Shown: one piece after another, positions 26,812 to 64,000 of the stretch
How the letters are laid out: each line of letters starts with the position of its first letter
Numbering within the stretch: position 1 is the first letter of the stretch
From: Hetaerina americana
Lineage: Eukaryota; Arthropoda; Insecta; Odonata; Calopterygidae
Reading direction: 5' to 3'
DNA length: 64,000 nucleotides
Assembly (NCBI GenBank): GCA_022747635.1
Contig: JAKTNV010000018.1
Location: 2,450,501 to 2,514,500, forward strand
The notes under the pieces: generated by a model
Databases searched by the model: none
The model's input: the letters and a program-made list of their open reading frames with translations, nothing else
Told to the model about the DNA's origin: nothing
Program-made: the position numbers and the translations under genes

Positions 26812-27197
26812 GACACACACCCCTCCCACCCACACACCCCTCCCACCCACACACCCCTCCCTCCCACCCACACACCCCTCCCTCCCTCCCACACACCCCT
26901 CCCTCCCTACATACCCATTCCTCCCTCCCTCCCTCCATACCCATTCCTCCCTCCCTCCTACACACCCCTCCCTCCCACACACCCCTCCCTCCCACACACC
27001 CCTCCCTCCCACACACCCCTCCCTCCCACACACCCCTCCCTCCCACACACCCCACCCTCCCACACACCCCTCCCTCCCACACACCCCTCCCTCCCACACA
27101 CCCCTCCCTCCCACACACCCCTCCCTCCCACACACCCCTCCCTCCCACACACCCCTCCCTCCCACACACCCCTCCCTCCCACACACCCCTCCCTCCC
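26812..27197. repeat. 17-bp pyrimidine-rich minisatellite
   Basis: Tandem units of CACACCCCTCCCTCCCA run about 14 times (about 26960-27197) with rare variants such as CACCCTCCC. They are preceded by related but irregular units (CACCCACACACCCCTCC). One strand is only C/A/T and the other G-rich, with GGGAGGGAGGGG runs that fit a G-quadruplex. The open frames across it on both strands are artefacts of the repeat. Confidence 0.95.
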
Positions 27198-28644
27198 GCA
27201 CCCGGGTTCCCTCCGAACAAACCTGCTGGGAGGTGCTTGCCCCTCTGAACATTTCACCGCCGCCCCGCTGTTTTATCTTGCGCGTGGTCGCTCCATCTTC
27301 TATTTTGCCTCCATAGCATCGTAAACCTGGGAATAAAAAGTTTCGCCAAGAGTTCCCGCGGAATCGGAAATGTTTCTCCCTCGAGTTTCATAGGTTCGGA
27401 GCGGAGGATTACTATTTTAAGGGTTGGCAGCGTCTCCTCTTTTCCGAAACTACCGAGATTTCGTTGGCATTCGGGCGGGGAGTTTCAGTTTCCTGCGCCG
27501 TTGTCTTGTAACAAAGAACAAGTTTTTGTGTCACCTCTCTGAGTTAATCGTGATGCTTCTGATTCATATTTTCAATTTCATTTTCAAGTTCGAGTCAATG
27601 TGAGTGTGTGTGTGTGCGACCCTTCTGAAAATCCCAAGTTTCTCGTTTGCCACTTAGTGTCGTTAAGTGTGCCGGCTTTATAAAGGTTTTCACGCAACTG
27701 GAAGTTATCGCAAGGTAAGCATCGAGCTTGCTAAAAAGTAGATACGCGTTTTTTTTTGCCCGTTGTTTTTTAGCATAAGTACCTCTTGAAGACCGTGAGA
27801 CATGGCAAAGGGTAGTGGTTTGCTCGATCATTTCTGGCATGGTGGTAGAATTGCATTTGTCTGGCAATGAGAAATGAGTGCCGACAAGCGAATGTTTCAT
27901 TTGGAGATAAAACTTTGAGAATTTTATACTTTCAGGCCGCCATTAATTGTCGATATTACTATGTATATTTGCTTTCCTCAGGTTCAAAATGTGGTATAAT
28001 AAATTAATCATTGTATTTAATATTTCTAATCATTCGATGTACGTGGGTGTTACTGGTCAGTTACGTGTTTTTGGTCTCTGATAATATTGGATGAATCTTT
28101 TCCGTTGATGATCGCGTAATGTCGTGTAACTGTTTCGAAATTATACGAATGACATTTTTTTATGAATTATTTGGCCTACGATTTCATGTTATCAATTTTC
28201 TTCTGGGAAACTCAAATTGCCCCTTCGTCCCATTCATGCATTAAGGCTGTGCCATGAGACCCAATCTCCCGGAAGGAATATCCGAGGACACCCCCCTCGA
28301 GATGCATTCGTGAGGCGTTCACCGGTTAGTCTCCGCGCATCCCGAGAGTTTGAAAGTGTCGTAAAAACAATTCCAAACCCGGTTCCGATGGGAATACTCA
28401 TTCCAGTGTATGATGTGCGCTCATCATGCCGGGCAACTTGAGGGGACTCTCTCGTTCGAGCGCCCTCTTCTCGAAGGACAATGTGGACATGCTCTCTCCC
28501 TTCCATTGCCCGAACGATTGGCGTTTGAATGGGTCCCTCCGAGGGTCCTCGGCTGAAAAAATGCCTCCCTCTCACTCCTAGAAATCGTTGCACTTGGCCC
28601 AGAACTGTGCAAATTGATGGCAATAGTCGTTCTAATCCACAAAA
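27198..28644. other. Gene-free stretch
   Basis: Unique-looking sequence. A 129-codon minus-strand frame at 28234-28623 is not low complexity, but I recognise no family and there are no supporting splice or promoter features. Confidence 0.5.
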
Positions 28645-28648
28645 TTAA

Positions 28649-29028
28649 CCCTAGAACGGTAAGGCTATTTTTTGCACCCTATTCTGGTAACGTGGGGTGG
28701 AAAAACACTTCTATTTTCAAACGTTTGTATCTCACCCCCATTATGACTATGAGAGACCTATGGGGGCAAATTCTTTTCGTCTTTTAATGTAGAATCACGT
28801 GACACTTCCAGTTCCAAAAAAGTATTTATTTTAAGAAATCAAAAAATCAGTTTTTGCCGCGGAAATGGGTATTAGTAGTAAGAATATCGTTTAAATTGGA
28901 AAAAATACCTGCTTTATTAGAAAGCAAAGAGCACTTACACCATCATTGTACAAAAAATACGTATATCATCATTGCGAAAAGTTCATGCATGACAATTTGT
29001 TTTTTCACCCCACTTTACCGTTCTAGGG
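28649..29028. mobile_element. piggyBac-type MITE, 380 bp
   Basis: The element is flanked by TTAA on both sides (28645-28648 and 29029-29032). It has inverted ends starting CCCTAGAACGGTAA, with 14 matching bases. A TTAA target plus CCCTAG termini is the signature of the piggyBac superfamily. The interior has no transposase, so it is a non-autonomous derivative mobilised in trans. Confidence 0.85.
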
Positions 29029-29032
29029 TTAA

Positions 29033-29739
29033 GTGTCGCGTTGGAATTTTCAATGAAAAAATTTGGATTAGTGACATGTGAAGGATATAATTATATTTTC
29101 CACTGCTATTAAATTGACTACCGCTGTTAATGATTATTATTTCTATTGCCTATTTTTTTATTTGTATTAAGTACATGTGACGTGTAGGAAAATATCATGA
29201 CGTGTTCCATCTTTGCTGGCATCCTTTTAACTGACCATTCTAGGAAAAGTGTCACGCCATATAGTAAAAAAGGTTTTTGTTCCAAAATCATGTGTTATCA
29301 TTGAATACTTTCCTGTGATTTGATAGCCTTGATAGTCTCTGCTGAATGGTTGCAGGTCGCAGGCATTCGTGCCTTCTCTTCTTCGCACGCCTTCTGTGTC
29401 GTCCGCAATCCCACAGATTGCGGATCAATTCAGGGACCATTCGACTCCATGGTTTCACGGAGGAATCTAATTCACGTAGAATGTTCGGAAATGCACGTAT
29501 GGCGCAGTTTAATGCGGAAATATTCTTAGTACTCTAGGCCGACTCCATTCAGTCTTTCCTCTTGAAGGCCTCAGCCTCTGTCCTCAGTCTCCCTTCCCAT
29601 GTAAGTGCCCCCGCCCCCCGTCCGGGGAGCCTCCCCCCCCCCGCCCTCATCGGCGGGAGAGAGTCCGCACCACGCGTGTTGGGGAAGAGTACATTTAAAT
29701 TGTATATTGTAAACCAATTTTGATACACCACTAAGTTTA
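29033..29739. other. Gene-free stretch
   Basis: AT-rich with a short C-rich patch (29608-29650). Nothing recognised. Confidence 0.55.
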
Positions 29740-30430
29740 TCGTGGCAACCTTTTACATCATATAGTATCTCCTATACACTGCACGCGATCCAATTCGGCA
29801 ATTGATCCAACTTCGTGAGGATGCAATTTATCCTTGCAGCAAACGATACATCACATACGATACATACATCACAAGTACCCGGCCCGACGTAGAGATGGCG
29901 GTAGTTGTTCGAAAAATATAACTGAATTAGAAAGTATGCAATGTATAAAGCATATGTTTCAAGTTTGAAGACGCCACGTTGTTTAGTATTTGTTTGGTAG
30001 CCATCAATAGTGAATGCTATCAGTGAATTTGTGAACATGGTGGAAATTGGTCATCGTTATGGGATAAAATACTTTTATTTTACTCGTATTCTGAATGAGG
30101 CCAATCCAGCGAAATATAACATTTCTCTTTTACATTTTCATCGCATTTACCCAGCACTCCTCTATTAAAACGTAATTTTTTGTTAGCTTGCCCAAATATG
30201 TATAACGCAGCCGGCGTTCGGGATGGAATTGCTCTCTTTCCAAAAAAATCATCGCAACGGACTTTTTCAAGTTTAATTCTAATTGCCAAGTGTCGCACCA
30301 GCGTTGCATTGTATTTAGGTCATCTGCTGAAGCTACTTTGTCCTCAGGGCTACGTATCTCTGTTAACCACTGCGGCGTTGCCAAATAAGCGTATCGTATT
30401 ATTGGCCACGGTGTCAATACCATTAACTTA
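29740..30430 (-). mobile_element. Decayed non-LTR reverse transcriptase fragment
   Basis: On the minus strand a frame within 30130-30423 reads DDLNTMQRWCDTWQLELNLK, the conserved stretch downstream of the RT catalytic YADD box in Jockey/CR1-type elements. It is followed by KSVAMIF and a YLG motif. Further 3' on the same strand (about 29740-29860) a remnant of the x-I-x-x-L-E-R-V-Q segment is legible. There are multiple stops and frameshifts. Confidence 0.65.
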
Positions 30431-33400
30431 AATGAGGAATATAGGAGAACATTTACGGTTTAATTCTTAACTCTTCCCGTTGCATCTAGTGCTTTCCTCT
30501 GCCCTTCGGTCGGGAAATAAATAAGAAGGCGCTGTTTCGGGAAACGGCGAGGAGGTCGTTTCGGAAGGAGCAGTCGATGTATCGTCGTGGGCAACGAGGC
30601 GTCGTCGCATCCCTCCGTCGCGTCGGTCGGATGGCCGTGCGGCGGCGGTGGACTGGGGGCGGTGGATCGGGGACGGTGGATCGGGGGCGGTGGACTGGGG
30701 GCGAGGAATCAGGGGCGGGAATTGGGGGGGGGGGGCGAGGGTCGCAATCGGGGACGGGAGAGGGCGCGTTGCTGGATTAAACATCGTCCGGCGGAGTCTT
30801 CTTGGAATTCCTTCTCTGGTCACTTCCAATTCCTCCTCCCCCGGTCCCCCCTCCGCCATTTTCCCCCTCCTGCCCCATCACATACTGCCATTCATTCCCT
30901 TGCCCGTGCACATATAGGCGTTGCTGAATATTCCGATAGTGCACTGGAAGTTGTGAATCTAGCAGTGCATTTATGAAATTCATTTGATTCTCCGAAGAAG
31001 GATAAGGTTGACCTTATTTTATCCGTGAAACTACATTCTAGCGGTCCAACACAACTGCATATGAAAATATGCACACCATTCTAAGCCACTTCAATGGCGA
31101 ATAAATGAAAATGGGTTTTTCCAACACCGGCAAATGTGTTGTGGCGTTGTTGCATTTGCCAACAAATTATATAATATCGTGACAGCATTAAATTATGAGA
31201 GTGCGATTATGACATTTTATGTAAATGTTTTCTAAATGTAATAAAATGTAAACTGGTCCGCTACTTTTACAGGTCAACGATTTAAGTTAAAAGAAGCGTA
31301 TCCTTAACACAAATTTCATCGGCGACGTTAATCAATATTTTCCAATGTGTAAGCGTTACTTGCATCATCACTTACTGTAGATACGTCATTACTTGTTGTA
31401 GATTGCCATCAACTTAGAGCACATTTCATATGAACATGCGACTGACGATCTGCCTACTCAATTGAAATCAGACGGTATCCAGAGTTTCAAGAATAGAGTA
31501 TATACCTGGTTATTTGCTCACCCACTTTACTAATTAGATGAATTCTTTTGTGATAATCTTCATCGCATTTAAGAACTTATGTTAACATATTAAATAATAT
31601 TTATATTAACGACATTGGATATGGTTGTGCCATTTTCAAAATGAATAAAGTGCTATTATTATTTATTCCTTCGCCATAGTAATTCACTAAAATACCTAAT
31701 GTATGGCAAGGCATGTATTTTCTTGGCCGGTTTTTGAAATTCACGTGTTGAAGTCTAATGATGGACTAGGCTGAATGCATAATGCCGTCACGGCTTTTTA
31801 CGACGCAAGAATGGCACTTGACGCCTGAGAATAAAACTGTCCTTTGCTCCTTTTGACGTTTGAAAATGACTTCGATGATTTTTGCATATTTGACACCCGT
31901 TGAGTTTGGAATTGTGCTAGTGGGAAAATAAGAAAACTGTCGTCGATCGAAATGAAGTCCATTCAACCTTGGGCCCCCGCACTCTTACTACGAGGGGGAA
32001 ATGTCCTTTTTAAGTTTTACTTGCATTTCGCCGTGAGCATTCGGAGATGTGCGAGTCATTGAATGTTTATGCGGTGTTTATATTTCGAGGATGCATTATT
32101 CTAGGCAGAATTTCTTCCTCTCGCCCGGCTAACGGATTCTTTCCGAATGGATGAAGGCGAGGATGGCAGCAAATGCCGCCCCTAGGAGTTAGTTTAGCCC
32201 AAGAGGATTAATGACCAGCTCTCTCTCCCCCCTTTCTCCGTCATTTCTTCTCCCTCGTCGTCCAGAGGTGGCGGCGGTGACCTTGCGCCATCTTCTATTT
32301 TGATGCCCGCCAGTTCTTCCATTTCGCTCCTCTGCCCCTGGTTTATCGCTCGTGCTTATGTTTATCATTTTCAAACTTTTCAATTATCTCCCTCCCCTCC
32401 TCCCCTTTTCACTTCTCTCAATTGCGTTTCGTTGATCATGATTTCATTATCAACTTCATTTTATCTTCATCCGCCAGTTCCATTCGTTCGTTCGACGTTG
32501 ATCCACAGTCTCCTCTCTGCCCGTTCATTCATTCTTATTATTCTGCTTTCTTGACTCCCTCCCTCCCCCCTCCCCCGTATTAACCAATTTGTCACAATCC
32601 TTCCTTCCCCCTTCGTACATTATTCCCTTATTGTCGTCTATTCCTCAATGTCCCTCCCTATCTCGCCATCTCCATAATGTCATCTCGCCCCCTCTCCTGC
32701 ACCCACAGTCGGTTTTTTATCCCATCATCTTCAACTCTTTCGCCCTTCTCCTTGTACCTGCTCCCTATCTCATCCCCATTGGCCAAAAAAATATTTAAAA
32801 AAAAACAGTTACTACGCCGACCGTTCGACCTCTCTCACGGCACATTTTTTGCCCCGTCGGATCAGCCTATGCTTATTTGCACTCCACGAAATTGTTGGCG
32901 TATTGTGTCATTCGGATGAAATTAACTTGTTAGTGGAAGGGCCGTTGTGGACGAAACGTTGGCTTCCAACTGGCAGCCGTCAATGCAGGTTTTCTGTGCG
33001 TTTGATAAATTTTCCTACGCCAGCGTTGAGAAATTGTTCCCTCTTGATATCTTTCATATTTCGATAAATCTCTCGCCATGCATACTTACTTACCGCTTTG
33101 ATTTCCCTCTTCTCTCTCGCTCTAGCCGATGAATTCGCCGACTGTGCGCCCCCATCCTGCGTCTCCCATCCTTGATTTCCTCCCGTCGCCCTTGCAGTTG
33201 ACTCTCTTAGTCATTTCGCGAGAACACCGCCGGAGCACGTTGAAATATTTTCATGCCTGTGAATAAATACCCATTGTTTGGCTGTCGAAGTTTTCCGTCA
33301 ATCGACCCCCCGAATGATATTCTAGGGGATAAATACCACGCAGTTCGCGTTTCCAAGGTTTACTTCTCCATATGAGGTGCCAAAAATATGATTGTGAGCT

Positions 33401-33798
33401 AAAAGTTGACGAATGAATTTTGTTAAGAAATTTTATTTTTTTTGTTCTAAACTTTCTTCCAATACCCTTCAGATTGTTTGCTAGAAAAAAGTGCCCAAAT
33501 TGGTTTGGTCGTTACATGAGTAGAGATGCTCAGCAACTGGAGGGTGTGTGTTCTATGCCAGTTCGATACTCTCTGGGCTCCTGTGACTTCCCCAGAATAG
33601 TGTGATTTTTTGGGAAACAGATCTGAATAGGAAACAGCAGGCTGGGAAGGAACTGGCTTTCCTTAAATCTCTGTTAATGCATAAATTCCATGTACTATTG
33701 AGCCTTTCCTTCATATATCATACCAAAAACACTTAAGAGTTCTGAACTGCTGTTAGTTTTCACTAATAAATGTTTTATTTGTTTCTCTTCCTTCACAG
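30431..33798. other. Upstream flank or intron before the first recognised Eph exon
   Basis: A GC-rich block (30540-30890) has a 12-base G run and tandem GGATCGGGGACGGTGG-like units. A probable retroelement tail lies at 31390-31665 and a C/T-rich block at 32215-32770. The last part ends in the T-rich acceptor of the exon at 33799. The missing 5' Eph exon was looked for here and not found. Confidence 0.55.
31390..31665 (+). mobile_element. Probable 3' end of a non-LTR retrotransposon
   Basis: A short frame reads ATDDLPTQLKSDGIQSFKNR, then VYTWLF and stops at 31531. This resembles the N-x-L-P...S-x-x-x-F-K...L terminus of RT ORFs. It is followed by about 110 bp, an AATAAA and a TTATTATTATT-like tail. 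Confidence 0.4.
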
Positions 33799-62508
<28,710 letters not shown>

Positions 62509-62740
62509 AATGAGCCAAGTGTACAGAGATTGTTACCTCAACAAACAGCGAGAGTGAGCCTAAGAATCAAAGTGACTTTGGGCAAACTTATTCTCGTGGG
62601 TTCTTAAGTGTGGGGATGCCAGTTAATGGCAGTGAGGTGGAGCACTGCCCAGACATATTACTCTCTGGAGTGCATTCCCAGTTGAACTTTGTCCCAAAAC
62701 ATAGCAACAAGGGTGATTTAAAATAAAATTCGTCCGTGAC
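62509..62740 (+). other. Eph 3' UTR (minimum extent)
   Basis: This is non-coding sequence directly after the SAM-exon stop. An AATAAA hexamer lies at 62722-62727. The true 3' end could be further downstream. Confidence 0.5.
62722..62727 (+). promoter_or_regulatory. Candidate polyadenylation signal of the SAM-containing Eph transcript
   Basis: This is the first canonical AATAAA after the stop, about 215 nt downstream. RNA evidence is needed to confirm it. Confidence 0.4.
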
Positions 62741-64000
62741 AGATTTTTAGTGACTCCGGCAGTGATGTGAATGTTTTGAAAATGTGTTCCCCCTTAAACA
62801 AAGTGAAAGCCTTTCTCTTGTTAGGGTTGAATTCTCAGAGGTATGCCAATCACTGATGAATGTGAGGATTTATGGAAGGAGAATGATGAGGAGAAATAAG
62901 GTGCATTTGAGAGTGAATCTCACTTATGTTTCACTTGCTAATTTTTGGCATTCCAGGAGAAGGGGAAATGATTGCCATTCATGTTCTCTTTTTCTTCCTT
63001 GCATTGCATGATTGTTACTCTAATATGTTGCCATTCCATGATATCAATTGGCTGACATTTATTTCCAGTTCGAGGGATAATATCTGCAGAGTCCAATGAA
63101 AGGCAATCCACGTTATTCAAGGACCTCAATAAGTTTTATTTAAGAAATTACATGCCCAATACAGAATGAAAGAAATGTTCAATGGTTTACTGAAGCTTGC
63201 ATCTCTGCTGTCCTTGAATGAAGCATGTTGCCTACCATTTGGGCACCATGCCCACTGCCGTGCTGCTAATTGATTACTCAAGCCATTAGATGGTTCTTAT
63301 GTTAGCAATTATACCTTGCTCTGGCCGTACATATTAATTCATCATTCATTTAATGGTCCTTCCTTAAGTGAAATTTCTATAAATTGATTGGTTTTATCTT
63401 ATGAGTGAATTTCTAAAGAATCTTAAGACATAGTACAGTAATGAAGATTTGATACATATATACACAAACCTAGGATTATGTTTTGCATTTTTCATTGAAA
63501 CAGTTCACCAAGTATGCAATTTAAGGGGACGTTTATAGTTGGTGATTTTGAATTTTACTTTTCATTGACTTTGAAGAGAGCCATATTTCTTGTTTGACGC
63601 AGACGAACTGGCAATAGTCAATGAATGTGGAACATATGTTTCTAACAAAATTGAAAGTTAATTCATATCATTTCAGCGGTGTAAGAAGCTCCTCACGTTT
63701 GCCTGAAAATTCTCATTATTAATTTTTTCGGCCTATTTATGGAAAGAGGCAGAATAATGTGGTTGGCATTGGCAAGTGAATGTTGGAGAAATTTTAGACA
63801 GGGAACACATAGTGCCAAATAGCTCTTTCCTCAACTTCTGTCCTTAAAATGATAATAATATGAATTATTGTGACATATCAGTGTTTTCATCATATGTACT
63901 CTTCTCTTACTCTAATTCATGGAATTTTTTTTTAAAGATACCAATGACTAAAACTTTGAAGGGAGCCCAGACATTTGTGTATGTGTTGCTGAAAGGATGA
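62741..64000. other. Downstream flank or extended 3' UTR
   Basis: AT-rich, no gene recognised. It may belong to a longer Eph 3' UTR. Confidence 0.5.

Noticed and set aside
26812..27197. CRISPR-like array
   Set aside because: Direct tandem repeats with no unique spacers, in an animal genome.
26725..27324. Long overlapping open frames (up to about 175 codons) on both strands with HTPLPPTHPSLP-type repeats
   Set aside because: They are translations of the 17-bp minisatellite; no stop can arise in any frame, and there is no domain or splice context.
28234..28623. 129-codon minus-strand open frame of normal composition
   Set aside because: No family recognised and no splice or promoter support. 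Kept as a note only; transcript evidence would be needed.

Overview
The window is animal nuclear DNA, most likely from an insect or another arthropod. It has spliced genes with GT/AG introns, several mariner elements with TA target duplications, a piggyBac-type MITE flanked by TTAA, tRNA-headed SINEs and decayed non-LTR retrotransposons. The species cannot be named from sequence alone. Nothing looks prokaryotic.

One cellular gene is clearly present: an Eph receptor tyrosine kinase on the + strand. Sixteen exons between 33799 and 62508 join with consistent splice phases into 3201 nt, which is 1066 residues plus stop. In order they encode most of the ephrin-binding domain, the Cys-rich/EGF-like region, two fibronectin III repeats, one transmembrane helix, the juxtamembrane tyrosine motif, a complete kinase domain and a C-terminal SAM domain. 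The signal peptide and the first part of the ephrin-binding domain were not found. They must lie in short exons I missed in 1-33798 or upstream of the window. Two features suggest isoforms: a 51-nt symmetric juxtamembrane exon, and an unusual alternative last exon at 52052 that would replace the SAM domain with a short Pro/Tyr-rich tail.

Layout. Positions 1-33798 hold no recognisable cellular gene. This part is CpG-rich, full of pyrimidine/purine tracts and long C or G runs, and contains a mariner (2369-3657), a Tc1/mariner remnant (about 12090-12510), two SINE copies (14713 and 20255), a tRNA-like palindrome (22822-23044), a 17-bp minisatellite (26812-27197), a piggyBac MITE (28649-29028) and non-LTR fragments. 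From 33799 to 62508 lies the Eph gene, with AT-rich, CpG-poor introns. Those introns carry a 753-bp deleted mariner with perfect ends (39378-40130), a long TA microsatellite (40756-41109), RT fragments, a fossil mariner just upstream of the catalytic-loop exon (46951 to about 47990), and a mariner with 147-bp inverted ends nested in another transposon (54763-56087). From 62509 to the end there is 3' UTR and flank.

The alternative SAM-less last exon is the strongest candidate for something not yet described. Next are the structure of the nested mariner and the Gly/Val-rich juxtamembrane insert. No wholly new multi-gene system is evident.
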